DNA of 64,000 nucleotides from Holtermannia corniformis (GCA_001599935.1 BCIJ01000005.1:310001-374000), one strand, 5' to 3'; positions 23,406 to 34,047 are shown, counted from the first letter of the stretch. Program-made: numbers and translations. The notes: a model not told the origin generated them from the letters alone.

Positions 23406-24299
23406 ATGGCATCCCCAACATGGGACAACACACGCAGACACGCAAGGGCACTCGAGACAGCACTCGACGCAAAGCTGGCAGCGTACTCGCGGCTCGCAGC
23501 GACCATTGCGCGCTCGAGCTCTTCCAACCGAGATGAGAGCAGTATGGAAGAGGAGGGTGTCGGCGGGTACAAGCTGGTCGAGGAGGAAGTCGAGGAGTTG
23601 ATCGCAAAGGTGCGTGGCGTTTTTGGTGCGGGTCGAGGCTGATAGATTTCCGCAGCTGGAACAGACGCTCGAAACACTCTCGAGTCTGCTGAATGCGCCA
23701 GACGTCCCACCGTCAAATACCATGATGCATGCCGCCCAACGACACCGTGATGCGCTAGATGACTACCGGCGAGATTTCAAGCGGACCAAAGTACTTTATG
23801 CCGGTATCTCCAGCTCGCAGCTGATGTATATAGGTCAATGTCGAGCAAGCTCTAGCGCGGTCAAACTTGCTCGGCTCAGTCCGCAAAGATATCAAGTGAG
23901 CTCACGCCACTATGACTGTATAGCCTGGCTGACTCGCCACCCCACAGCGCCTACAAGTCCTCGCTCCCACCACAGACCGACGCCCTGCTAGCCGAGCGCG
24001 GCCGGATAGACTCATCCCACCGGATGCTAGATGACACACTGAGCCAAGCGTATGCGACGCGCGAGGATTTCGCACAACAGCGCACGATGCTCGCGTCGAT
24101 CAATTCTAGGATAGGATCTGTGCTCAGTGCGTTCTCATGAACAGTCATCGAGCAGCACTGATACACGCCAGACACCATGCCCGGGATCAACTCGCTCATC
24201 TCGATGATCCACTCGCGCCGGCGCAGAGACTCGATCATCATGGGCTGCGTCGTCGGCATCTGTGTCGTCTTGCTCCTCGGCTATATGACGGGTTTCTGA
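23406..24299 (+). CDS. GOS1: Golgi Qb-SNARE GOS1/GOSR1 (GS28)
   Basis: Membrane-fusion protein of the Golgi that acts in intra-Golgi and endosome-to-Golgi transport. The ATG at 23406 starts an N-terminal helical domain (WDNTRRHARALETALDAKL, LEQTLETLSSLLNAPDVP, HRDALDDYRRDFKRTK). The SNARE helix is LSQAYATREDFAQQRTMLAS then INSRIGSVLNTMPGINSLIS, with RRRRDSIIMG just before a C-terminal membrane anchor (CVVGICVVLLLGYMTGF). This order and the short lumenal end are typical of the family. Four introns of about 45 nt, placed by frame; length about 230 residues as expected. Confidence 0.9.
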
Positions 24300-24360
24300 T
24301 CGACTCGTGTCGCTGTTGTATAATGAATGTATAGATAATCACGCCGCATGCTCGCCCCTC

Positions 24361-25890
24361 CTAGACTTTGCGTCGCTTGCGCGGACCCTCGCCGCCGTCG
24401 GTCGCTGCAACGCTCGACGGGGCCTGACCGGGCGCAAACGGCCGACTCTTCTTCTCCTTGCCCGCGACCTTTTTCTGCTTCTTCTCGATCGCCTTCTTGA
24501 CGGCCGTCTTGCCTCCACGCTTCTGGAGCGCATCGAAGCGGGCCTTGACGAGCGCCTGCTTTTGCTCCGCTGTGTGGCGTCAGTACCCTACCCTCGATCC
24601 TATCCGTGCACACTCACAGCGCTTCATATACCACTCGCCCTTACCGTCTGCGCGCTTCTCCCTCTCCTCACGCTTCAGTTTCGCCAACGTCTCACGCTCG
24701 CGCGTCTCTCTCTCGCTCCGCTCCACTTTACTCCTGACACGCGCCACGTCCTGCTCGAGCCTCTCACGCTCGGCTGTGCGTTGGGCGCGTTCAGCGCGCG
24801 GGCCGTTCATCTCGGCTTTGCGAGCCGCTGCTAGTGCCGTCTTGAGATCCCTAAGCTCAGACGAGAGCATGGACGGTAGGAAAGCGTAGGATTGGGAGTG
24901 GAGGTGCGGGTTGACTTGGCCTGCGGATAGCGAGTTGAAGCGCGGGTCGCGCCGGTCCTGCGTGCGACGGTTAGTAGTTGATGTCCATCGGTGTGATGAC
25001 GCACGACTTTGGGCATTTCGACCACTTGGCGCTTGCGCGACACTTGCTTCTTTGTGCTCATCGCCATCGGCCTGGCGGGATCAGCACGTGCTCCCGAATT
25101 GCACAGAACGATCCAGCCTCACGCATGCTTGGCTTCGCGTCGGATCCGGACGCGCTCCGCCTCCTCACGCCGTTCCCGCTCTTGACGCTTCGCAGGCGTA
25201 CCGTCCTCGGCGTCTTCCTCGACGTCGTCATCATCAACGGCCAAGGCTTTGCCTTTGGCACGCTGCATCTCCCGCAAGCGAGCTTTGATCTGCAACAGCT
25301 TGCGCTCGCGCTCCGAGGGGGCTGACGAAGATTCCGGCGCGTCGCCTTCAGCTTCAGAGCCGGAATCTGATGAGAGCGCATCGGCGCCGAGCGATCGTTG
25401 AGCTTTGAGCAGGGTAGCGAGCGGGACATCCTTTAGGCCTGTGAGGGTTCAGCGCGGTTTAGCTAGCGATACGAGACGCGGACCTCGTTGAAGCTTTTGC
25501 TAAGTCCGCGTCAGCTCTATGCGACTCGCACTTGTGCAAGAAAGTACACACCATTCTCGCAGCACGCTCATCACGCTCACTCCGCTCGACCACTTCCTGA
25601 TCGCTGCCACTCTCATCCTCCGACTCGCCCTCGTCTTCGTGGCCCTCGAGCTCGTCCGGTTCGTACAGAGCCACTCCAGTCTCCTCCTCGTCACCATCCT
25701 CTCCCTCTGCATCTTCCTCATCTGATCCGTCCTCGCCGCCTGACACTTCGTCTTCATCATCTTGATCCGACACATAGTCCTCGGCGAACTCGTCGACTTC
25801 CGAGTCATCTTCGAGTGATGGTGTTGGCGATGGCGCTGGGGGACGTTTGGATGGCCCAGACTTGGCAATGCTTGACTTTCTAGACACCAT
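24361..25890 (-). CDS. RRP36: rRNA biogenesis protein RRP36
   Basis: Nucleolar factor of the small-subunit processome needed for early pre-rRNA cleavage. From the ATG at 25890 the protein opens with an acidic region (EDDSEVDEFAEDYVSDQDDE). It continues with NGLKDVPLATLLKAQRSLG, then the DUF947 core: RKRQVVEMPKVVRDRRDPRF, HSQSYAFLPSMLSSELRDLK, and a long charged helix with KGEWYMKRAEQKQALVKARF. The end is basic (GPRKRRKV), a probable nuclear signal. At least four short introns, some only joined by frame. It is divergent from the ribonuclease-kappa-like gene with 205 bases between starts. Confidence 0.87.
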
Positions 25891-26095
25891 CGTACTGCCC
25901 GATCACACCCCGGAACGCTTGTACGGCTGCTATAGCGCCTGTTCACCAAAATAATCTTCGCGGATGATTTGCTGCCGTGCTTGTAATAGGGGATCACCGA
26001 TAAGCTTGCGCACGGTCGTCGCTGCTTGCCCGTCCTCACGCTCCTCTGATCTGCTAGGCCTCTATCAAAGCGAGCTTCATATAGATCTCGTCAAG

Positions 26096-26555
26096 ATGGT
26101 CATGAATCTCCAACCGGTCGTGTCGGCGCCGGTCGGTGAGCTCAAACGGCTGCAAACGTGGTTCAGCACTGACGTCGATCGTAGCCGTGTGCTGCTCAGT
26201 CTTCAGTGTGTTTGGCGCGGCCATCCTCTTTGGTGAGTTCTGGACGCCCCATACCAGAGTCAGATGCTGATATCATGCGTAGTCGTATGTGACCTCCCAC
26301 TTGACGAATGACCCCTAACGTTTCGCAGTTCGGCCTTGGCTTCTCAAAGCACTGGGAGGCTCTCACCGGCTCGACCGAAGACGCCGAGAATCCGTCAGCT
26401 GTCGCAAGCACATGCTACGCGGCGGCCATTGTCTACGTTGCGTTCATCGTGTTTTGTGGCTGTCAGGTCAGTGATCCTTTGTGTTCCATCATGTCGACTG
26501 ATGCCGGTGACAGGCGCTCGTGCACCAACGGTATCCTCGCGGCGTACAACTATAG
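26096..26555 (+). CDS. Ribonuclease kappa-like two-TM membrane protein (V-ATPase associated), with a 2-nt exon
   Basis: Small membrane protein of 89 residues in the RNASEK family, whose animal member associates with the vacuolar H+-ATPase and endosome acidification. Exons 26096-26135, 26185-26232, 26283-26284, 26329-26466 and 26514-26555 sum to 270 coding bases in frame. TM1 is VCCSVFSVFGAAILFVFGLG and TM2 is AAAIVYVAFIVFCGCQALVH, separated by a short loop with EALTGSTEDAENPSAVAST. The Cys-rich start of TM1, the SAVASTCYAAA block and the FCGCQ end of TM2 match the family layout. The 2-nt exon TC is inferred: without it the flanking exons do not share a frame. Family call is by eye. Confidence 0.55.
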
Positions 26556-26822
26556 AGAGCGTGGTTTGGATTGTACCTGTGAGATACTGTATGCACTTGG
26601 CACTTCATTCTTCTGGTCACAGCGTCGTGTTGGAGTGGCGCAGATCAATGCGCATCGAGAGTGTAGAGATTCGATGCTCACACCAAAGCCCGGCTGACGA
26701 GGGTGGTGCAAGCTGGCGTATATGCCCGTGGGTAGACTCAAACTCGACCGCGAATACCCCGCTACCGAGCATGTCGACTTTGTCTGGCGCTGCCAGACAC
26801 ATTTACGGGGAACCAGCAAACC

Positions 26823-27020
26823 TCAAGGCCCGCGGCGAGCGCGTAGCTCCTTCGACTGCATCGCTACGTGGCTTTGCGAGAGCAGCTTTGCAGACGGCAC
26901 AAATGCAACTCGATGCCCAAGTCCGCTCAACCGGGCGAGCGACTTGACATAGCCCCCTGCAAACACCTTTCCCGGACGGAAGGCTGGTGGCGGACCTCCG
27001 TTTTGACGTGGTTGCTCCAT
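26823..27020 (-). CDS. Possible small unrecognised ORF (65 aa)
   Basis: Minus-strand ORF from the ATG at 27020 (MEQPRQNGGPPPAFRPGKVF), rich in Pro, Arg and Gly, with stop just after ELRARRGP. It converges with the ribonuclease-kappa-like gene. No domain, signal peptide or intron is recognised. Overlapping open frames exist on the other strand, so this may be chance. Confidence 0.2.
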   Translation of the reverse strand: MEQPRQNGGPPPAFRPGKVFAGGYVKSLARLSGLGHRVAFVPSAKLLSQSHVAMQSKELRARRGP

Positions 27021-27148
27021 TGTCAGTGTTCTACACCTACCTGACACAGTCTCGCGAAAGGATACCTTCCTTTCCGCAGGAACAGAAGGAATCATACAAG
27101 ATCAAATCTCGAAGTGACCGGAATATCTATACAAAGTTGAACGTCACA

Positions 27149-27454
27149 ATGGCAAGCGACACGGTTGGCGGCTGGACCTTGTCTCAGGGCGGACTACCGA
27201 CCTGTTATCACGGCGGGTACTTTTACGAGTTGTGCTTGACAAACACTGGTGAACTCGAGGCGCAACGCGTCGAGCCCACTCAGACGTGGTCTGCCTTCAC
27301 CGCAGACGACCCAGACCCGCTGTCGCTTGCGTCTCTAAGCGCTGATAACCAAGCCACACTACGCGAAGCGGTTCTCAGCGCTACTGAAGCTCTCAAAACG
27401 GGTAATACCCAGCCGACAATGAACTACCTGCAGATGGGTGCTTCAAAAGCTTGA
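27149..27454 (+). CDS. Small unrecognised protein, pair member 1 (101 aa)
   Basis: Intronless ORF from the ATG at 27149 (MASDTVGGWTLSQGG). It aligns along its length with the ORF at 27839-28087: GGWTLSQGG/AGFTVDGDH, GGYFYELCLTNTGE/QGFIVELTTRGD, TQTWSAFTADDPDPLSL/TPLWADCDPTSSIDL and LSADNQATLREAVLSATE/NASQTDREKLFSAAQTS. Such alignment between two neighbours supports both being genes, or one gene and a decaying copy. The C-terminal helix also recalls the 17.7-21.4 kb family. No signal peptide; function unknown. Confidence 0.5.
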   Translation: MASDTVGGWTLSQGGLPTCYHGGYFYELCLTNTGELEAQRVEPTQTWSAFTADDPDPLSLASLSADNQATLREAVLSATEALKTGNTQPTMNYLQMGASKA

Positions 27455-27838
27455 GACAATGTAGGCGAAACGCAGGTTCCGTATATGTCGACATGACAAC
27501 TCGTTGCTCTCTCAGCCGACGGGCGTAACCTTTGCCACCGTATACGTAGCTGTTGAACACCCGAACCATATCGACCGACCGGCCATATGAAGCCTTGTGG
27601 TTGCATTGTCGAGACGGAGTGCACAATGCAGCGATTGACCCCGCCTGGGTAGACCTACAGTGACGTTGGGTTGGCGGAGTTCGTTTCCAACAGCAACGGA
27701 GCAATCACAAAGGTGCGTTCGTACATCAGCCAAACACACAAAAGCGAGGGCAAAGGATACTTTGCCGCACTAAGCGTCGCGGCGTACATATTGTCGCGAT
27801 GACGGGGATGACTACCCACAGTCACACCACAAGCCCAC

Positions 27839-28087
27839 ATGTCAATCATTGCAGGCTTCACGGTCGATGGTGATCATCCGCCCTTTGGCGTGTTCCAAGG
27901 CTTTATTGTTGAGCTGACGACCCGCGGTGACCGCCATACAATGCGTGCGGTCAAGACTACCCCGTTGTGGGCCGACTGTGATCCAACCAGCAGTATCGAC
28001 CTCGCTAATGCAGCTCTCAAGAATGCTAGCCAGACGGACCGTGAGAAGCTATTTAGCGCTGCACAAACAAGCTCGAAGAGTTCTTGA
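27839..28087 (+). CDS. Small unrecognised protein, pair member 2 (82 aa)
   Basis: Intronless ORF from the ATG at 27839 (MSIIAGFTVDGDHPPFG), homologous by eye to the gene 385 bases upstream (see there). It lacks about 10 residues at each end relative to its partner and ends in a Ser/Lys tail (SAAQTSSKSS). Function unknown. Confidence 0.45.
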   Translation: MSIIAGFTVDGDHPPFGVFQGFIVELTTRGDRHTMRAVKTTPLWADCDPTSSIDLANAALKNASQTDREKLFSAAQTSSKSS

Positions 28088-28131
28088 CTAGCCGTGCTAT
28101 CCCGAGCTCCACCCTAGTGTAGTGGGATGAC

Positions 28132-28278
28132 ATGTTCAGTTCTACAAAAATCAGCGCTGAAGGTTCCTATCAAGGGTGTCGTCGACCCGTCATTAGCATC
28201 GAGTCAGGAGGCCCTCTCGAGCTCAACCCATGCATGGACAGTCTTGCGTATATTCAAATGCACAGCGGCAACTTGTAA
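28132..28278 (+). CDS. Possible third fragment of the small-protein pair (48 aa)
   Basis: Short ORF from the ATG at 28132 (MFSSTKISAEGSYQG). STKISAEGSY-QGCRRPVISIESGGPLEL resembles the first half of the two preceding ORFs (TLSQGGLPTCYHGGYFYELC). It stops at 28276-28278 before the C-terminal helix. It may be a truncated tandem copy or chance. Confidence 0.25.
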   Translation: MFSSTKISAEGSYQGCRRPVISIESGGPLELNPCMDSLAYIQMHSGNL

Positions 28279-28340
28279 GAGTGACTAATGTCATGGGGTC
28301 ATGGGAAAGTTTCTGAAAACAACACGTCTGATGTGGCTTG

Positions 28341-29819
28341 TCAATTGCAAAGCACGTATCGATACCGAGCCTTGCAATGGTGCATGTCTGCATCGTCAGC
28401 TCGACTCACACTAGCAATTGACCCACCTTGCACTGCCTGTGTGGCCTCGCTCATCGGCCGGGCCTCGTACCAAGTCTTGACGTCGTGTTTGACGGCGACC
28501 TGCAGCATCTCCTCGATCTCACGCGGCGAACCAATGTACGAGCCTGTGAGAGATTTGCCTAAAATTGCTGCGAGTCGAGTCAGTCAATTGTCACGAGCAC
28601 ATATGACTGACCCCAAGGCGCCATAGCTGGGAACTTGGTCTCGGGCAGACCGACCACAATCTGAGTTTGTCAGCTTCGATTCGGGGCCGCCAACTTCACC
28701 AAGCTCACGAGATTGCCTCGTGGCTTGACCATCGGCAGATATAGATCGTCGAGCGGCATGTCGGGCTGGAAGGACGTGCAGAGGATGATATCGAAGAAGC
28801 ACTTGTGCTTGGCAACAACCGCCTTGGCGTCCTTGGTGGCAATGAAGCCATCCGCACCCATCTTCTCGACGTCGGCGCGCTTCGAGTCCGAGTGTGAGAT
28901 TGCCCACGTTTCGGCACCGAGGGCCTTTGCAAATTGCAGGCCGAGATGTCCAAGACCGCCTGGGCAGTCAATGTATGGCCACGCAAGGCGATCGTACTCA
29001 CCGATGCCGACAATCCCTACGCGCTTCCCGGGTCCCGCTCCATAATGCTTGAGAGGCGCATAGCAGGTGACGCCCGCGCAAAGCATGGGCGCAGCGTTGC
29101 GACTGTCGAGGCCTTCGGGGATGGCCACGGCGAAACGATCTTTGCCAGTGACTGCGTTTGGTGAGTACACAAGCATGGCAATTAAGCGCTGGTACCGACA
29201 GTAGTCGGCGTATCCACCTTGATTGTAGGGCTGGCGAGTGCGTAAACGTGCTACCGAGGACTGCGCACACACTTGTATGTCATCTCCTGTTGGACCCTGA
29301 TACGTCGAGCTCTTCGCAATCTGACAGCTACAGCTCGTTCAGCTCGAGAAGTGGTAAATACCACTTTGTGCAACTCACTACTGTTCCAACTGCTGATCGC
29401 AGTACTCGCACGAGCCACACGAGCCCGACTGTGCACCGAAGCCAACGCGAGTACCGACGGCATGCCGCGCGCTGGCCCCAGCACGCACTACCTTGCCGAC
29501 GATTTCATGGCCTACGCAGCTGATACACGGTGAGACTAAGAATCATGCAATGGACCAGACGTACGCGGGATACTTTGACGAACCCCACCCATCTGTGATG
29601 GTGTGCAAGTCACTCTGCATTCGAGTAATCAGTCTGCGAGCCTTGAACAATGCACCGTCTCACCCCACAAATCCCACAGCACTCGACTTTCACGATCAAG
29701 TCGTCCTCCTGGAAGCGTTTGGGCGTCCACGAGTGTTTGACAAGATCAAAGTTCTCCGGATCTTGAGGCTTGACAGCGACGTAGCCGGTGAATTGCAAGG
29801 GGAATGTCTCGAGCGTCAT
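28341..29819 (-). CDS. NADP-dependent zinc alcohol dehydrogenase (cinnamyl-type, ADH6/ADH7 family)
   Basis: Medium-chain dehydrogenase that reduces aldehydes to alcohols with NADPH. The ATG at 29819 begins MTLETFPLQFTGYVAVKPQD. The catalytic-zinc region is VECCGICG, completed in later short exons, and the structural-zinc cysteines fall in the exon near 29400-29450. The Rossmann motif is GIVGIGGLGHLGLQFAKALG, recovered after removing about 28960-29010. A Ser-x-Ser pattern after it (ISHSDSKRADVEKMGADGF) favours NADP. The substrate end reads GSYIGSPREIEEMLQVAVKH and the last exon KARYRYVLCN, the typical family terminus. At least seven introns. Yeast ADH6/7 act on fusel and aromatic aldehydes; the substrate here is unknown. 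Confidence 0.85.
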
Positions 29820-30513
29820 GGTTGATGTCAAAATCTGTGCGAAGGGAAATGAGCAAGGATCATTGCGGCTTATCAGCATATCCCCGAGCTGAGTCGCTTG
29901 CTCAGGCACGGACCCGATGTCGGAGTCGCCCTCCTGCCGACAAGCTAACCGACAGACGAGACCGCAAATGACTAGATACTCGAGTGCCCAGACCCCTCAC
30001 ACACAGCATCGGCCCGTGGCAGGCTCAGGCGTTTCTGTTTCGACGAAGGTTCTTTTAAGCAAATCTGTCTTCTTCTTCGGCTATGAAACATGCTGAGGAA
30101 AGAACCGATGTCGCGCTGACAGCTTCGGATTGCCCCATGTCGAGAATCTCCATGCCGCGAGCGTGTTGAGCGCTCAAGGTGCCATGTCTTCGAAGGTGAA
30201 CCAGCAGTCACGTCACGTGACCTACTGCGAGGCGTGTGGCAGTTGTTGCCGTTGCGACTTTGAGAGTGATACACTCTTACAACAATACAGATACGGCCTC
30301 CAAGACACCCAGAGCAGATGCAGCTTGGTAAGGACTACACATCCTATCAAGAAAACATGCTATTGCATGCGAACAAGCGGGTTGAATTTGCATTTCCTTC
30401 TGCGCATCCTTGTTCGGGGTACGAAAAAGCCGATTGCGATGCTTGACAAAGCTGTGTTCCACAGCTGCAAGCAATTGGTAGGGTGGTAGGAGGTGCAAAA
30501 GCACAAAAAGGAG
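29820..30513. other. Intergenic, no gene seen
   Basis: About 690 bases between the alcohol dehydrogenase start and the tRNA gene. Open frames such as 30130-30489 (Cys-rich in part) have no family match, no splice support and poor start context. The dehydrogenase promoter must lie at its left end. A run of T's for the tRNA terminator is at its right end (CTTTTTG on the minus strand, about 30504-30510). Confidence 0.45.
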
Positions 30514-30616
30514 TTCTCCACCTGGGAGTCGAACCCAGCTCTACCGCGCATTGAAAGAATCCCACAAGGAGATAATAAATGAGAAGCGGTGATACTAGCC
30601 GATATACTAGTGAAGA
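30514..30616 (-). tRNA. tRNA-Glu (CTC) with a 31-nt intron
   Basis: The minus strand folds as a complete tRNA of 72 nt once an intron at 30549-30579 is removed. The acceptor stem pairs TCTTCAC with GTGGAGA (one G-T pair), discriminator A. The D arm is GTAT-ATCGGCTA-GTAT and the anticodon stem is ACCGC/GCGGT. The loop is TTCTCAC with anticodon CTC, and the T arm is CTGGG-TTCGACT-CCCAG. The intron sits one base 3' of the anticodon, the canonical eukaryotic place. A- and B-box promoter elements are inside the gene and a T5 terminator follows within 10 bases. The gene charges Glu for GAG codons, which are frequent in this genome. Confidence 0.9.
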
Positions 30617-31363
30617 TTTGATGTTCTTTTACACCTCAAATAATATATGACCTTCCGATGGGAGTTGTTTAGTATCTCGAGCCGAACCCCGGCGAATAAG
30701 ATGGAGAGCTGGGACACGACTCTAGGGCCCCAGCGGGACTCTTAGGGCTCGCCCAGAGGTCCAAGATGACCACGAGGCTCACCTACGGCGTCTACAGGCG
30801 GCACCGGTGACAGGCGCCTCAACTAGTCTCGGCATTCGCACGTGGCTCGGACGCGCGCCAAACTCGGCGCTTCGGCGATCTCGCTCCTGACCCCCTCGAA
30901 CCCCCTTGGCGGCTCGAGGCAACCGCTTGTCTGTGCGTGGCAAGAGCGCGCCGCTACCTAATGCATGTTGTGACCACTTGTATGGCTTAGACCATATGGA
31001 CTTTACAGAGTCCACGAGTCTTGCACTTCGACGCGCCGTTGGCTGAATCCAGCTCGACATAGCCACCAGTGTTCCCGAGTTTCTTGGTGATTCCCAGTGA
31101 GCCAACTAGCCATCATTCCCTATGCAGTGTGCTGTGCACTTTGGCGGCCCAGAGCGTGCCCACAAAGTCGGACGGGTTCTCACGCGCAAGTGCAGCCCCT
31201 ATTTAGTGTGTTTCCCAAAGTGGCAGTCGAAACAAGCTCCCGCACAGACAGACGACACAGACTGTGCACGTCTCGTCTTGACCAACGTCGACAGTCATCT
31301 CGCCCCACGCACAGTACAGCAAGGCGCAAGAAGCGAGACCGTACCTTCAGTCAGCCAAGATGG
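30617..31363. other. Intergenic, no gene seen
   Basis: About 750 bases upstream of the tRNA. Open frames (30779-31105 minus, 31122-31397 plus) lack homology, splice signals or neighbours in frame. Nothing else recognised. Confidence 0.45.
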
Positions 31364-32447
31364 CGGCCGTTGCCAACGTCGACGTGACGTTGGCTGATAC
31401 TGCCACAGACGACGACGGCGTTGCCGGCGTTCTCGTCCCACTCAGACATCGAGCGTCCGCAGGCAAAGAAGAAGACTGTCAACTTCGCTACATCTGTGAC
31501 GGCATGGGTGTCCGGTCCCTACCGCTGCCCTAAAAAGGTCAATATCGAGTGTTACGGGAGTAACCTCGATCCGGACATATTCTGACATGACTACCACTCG
31601 GCCGGAGTCGTGACAACATCAGAGGAAGGTAGCTCGGAGGACGACGATGAGCAGGCACAAGGGCCAGAAAGCGACCTGAATGAGGATGCGAGTCAGACGG
31701 GTAACAACGATGAAAAAAACGACTAACGATAGATGCAGGGGCGCTCCGCCAATGGTGAGGAGCGCACGGCCGATTGGCTTCGTCAGACCGGACAGAAGCC
31801 GGCTACGCGCTCCGCCTTCAAGGTTAGTCCGATCAACCATTGCCCTTTGGGATCAGAGGTAGACTAAATCTTCCGTAGGCCGCCTCACCCAAGTCAGCAT
31901 CAGAGGCCAAAAAGCTCGCGATTCGTGAGCTCGAGGACGAGGACTTCGAGGCAGACATGTACTCTATCGAGTTTTTCCGAGAGTTGGGCAGGGCCAAGAC
32001 CATGTACAACTTTCTGCTGGTGAGTATCCTGTCGAATCTCGTCCCGTCCACGCTGAGACTCTCAAAGGCTATGAAGACGGGGTCGCCGTGGCCTCCCGCC
32101 GCCGGATCGAACGGCAAGACAAAGAATGCACCATCGACCACGTTAACGGTGAGCAGTGTCCTTGTCAGACGCGCTTGACTGCTGACAGTCGGAAGGCCGC
32201 CGAGTTCGCCAAGCAAAAGGAGTTGCTCTTCAACGAGGGTCAGCACACGCTGCCGCCCGATGCGGCCGACAGGCTGGTCGCCGTGCGCGGCCTACGTCTG
32301 AACTCTGTCAAGATCGATGTTGACAATCGCCGGCTGGACGCCATCGAGAAACTGTGTCGCATGCTCGAGAACGCCACCGACAGCGCCGCCGCAGCAGACA
32401 CACACCGTGCGATCGCTGCTGTTGCAGCCGCAGCCACACCCTACTGA
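31364..32447 (+). CDS. Unrecognised acidic, Ala-rich protein (about 300 aa), 5' model uncertain
   Basis: A chain of frames reads ERPQAKKKTVNFATSVTAW, then (after an intron about 31553-31615) EGSSEDDDEQAQGPESDLNE. A further intron of about 38 nt near 31701-31738 leads to GRSANGEERTADWLRQTGQK. Later exons give KKLAIRELEDEDFEADMYSI and SIEFFRELGRAKTMYNFLL, and the last frame runs to the stop at 32445-32447 (HRAIAAVAAAATPY). The middle is acidic, the end helical (LDAIEKLCRMLENATDSAAA). The start at the ATG 31364 needs a 25-nt intron (31388-31412), which is implausibly short, so the 5' end is doubtful. No known domain; a nuclear protein would fit the composition. Confidence 0.45.
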
Positions 32448-32807
32448 AACAGCATGAGATTGTATAAGAGCGGCGGGCCGAGAACAGATTTGTACAAAGA
32501 TGTATATATTGCCGCAGACAACACTGTCCACCGCTTGCTACATAGCCGCGCCGTAGGCCAGCACAGATCGGACGCAGTGGACACGCGCTCTCTCGCGCCT
32601 ATGGAGTTAACAATAGGTTTCATCGAGGCTCAAGTTGCCGCATGGTTGATGTGGTGAGATCACGTGACTTGTAAGGCTAAGCAGCACCCGCCGGTCTCTG
32701 TTCATGCATCATTGTACACCTTCACAAGTACTACGACCGGCTGCCCGACAGCCTTTCATTACAGTTGAACCTGGAAGTCCGGCGACCTACACGCTCGCGC
32801 TTTCACC
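32448..32807. other. Intergenic, promoter region of the RPAP3 gene
   Basis: About 360 bases. Nothing coding. It includes GTATATAT near 32500 and a pyrimidine-rich stretch close to the ATG at 32808. Confidence 0.4.
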
Positions 32808-34047
32808 ATGAGTAGAGCTGTAGACTTGGAGCAATCAGCAAAGGCACGAGGTGATGTATGTGTTTCGAGCATGCGGATTTTAAGCTGAATGACCAGGGTA
32901 ACGCGAGCTTCAAGAAGGGCAAGTGGGTCGAGAGCATAGGTCTGTGCTCGCACCGCAAGTGGACGATCATTGACGTGGACTAGGTCATTATACGAACGCT
33001 GCGTTGTATGATCCGAAAGATCCTGCGCCGCTGTGCAACCGGGCGCAATGCTACTTGAACCTGGAAAAGTTCGTTTCTTTCTTACGGTGGAGGATCGGCT
33101 GAGCGCCAACAGGTGGAAAGACGCCGAGCGTGACTGCGACACGGCATTGGGACTGCAGGCAGACCATGTCAAAGCTCTCTTTCGGCGTGGCGTGGCACGC
33201 AAAGAGCTAAGGGAGTTGCATGGAGCTGTTGCTGGTACGTCAAGCGACGTGTGTTCTCTCGACTCACGCTGGCAGATTTCGAGCGTGTGATCGAGCTTGA
33301 TCCGAAGAACTCTACAGCCAAGGCGGAGCTGGCAAGTTGTTTAGCAACACTGGCGAGCATGGTCAGCCATTGCCTAAAGTTCGGCGCGTTCTGACCAGTC
33401 AGGCCAAGCCCCGGAACCCAGCTCACTCATCTGCTACCGCCTCGACCGCATCTTCCGCTAGCATCACAGAGATCAACGACGAAGTTGCGCCAGCTCCAAA
33501 ATCAAAACCCACCTCATCGTTCGCCGCCGCACGCCAGACGAGAGATACAAAACGGAGCTTCATAGCGTCAGCGGCGACCATGCCGCCTGCAAGCCCATCC
33601 AGTTCGGCTCCGTCTCCTGCTTCGTCAAGTCGCTCACCGCCGTCACCTCCTCGCAATCCAAACTCACTGGCGCCCGGGTCTGGTATCGCTCTCGTTCGCA
33701 AGCTTGAAGAATGCACCACGGATGAGGAGCGCTGGAGCGTCCTTTCCGTCAGTGTCGTAGCGTCCCGCACGAGCCAAGCTGACCAGGTGTAGCACTTTGA
33801 GCCAGAACATTTGCCAAAGCTTCTCCCGTCCCTACTCGAGCCGGAAACCCTCGGCGCTCTGCTCGGCGCTCTCAAGTTCGCAGCAACAGCCACGAGCACG
33901 GAAAAGTCCACTGTGCTCGCCTTTCTCCACCACATACCGCGGATAGCAGGTTTCAGAACCAGCTCATCCATGCTGCTGCCGCTGGAGAAAAAGGCAGGAC
34001 AAGAGGCTTGGACGGCTGCAGGGGGCGACGGCAACTGGAACGTATAG
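32808..34047 (+). CDS. RPAP3/Tah1-like TPR co-chaperone with RPAP3_C domain
   Basis: TPR adaptor of the R2TP type, which links Hsp90 to assembly of RNA polymerases, snoRNPs and PIKK complexes such as TOR. From the ATG at 32808 the TPR repeats are NASFKKGKWVESIGHYTNAA, PAPLCNRAQCYLNLEKWKDA, CDTALGLQADHVKALFRRGV and FERVIELDPKNSTAKAEL. A Ser/Pro-rich linker follows (PSSSAPSPASSSRSPPSPP). The C-terminal domain is the RPAP3_C fold: FEPEHLPKLLPSLLEPETLG, ALLGALKFAATATSTEKSTV, LAFLHHIPRIAGF. Introns are short, five in the first 500 bases. Client TOR would connect it with the Rictor gene 4 kb away, but gene order is no evidence for that. Confidence 0.85.
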
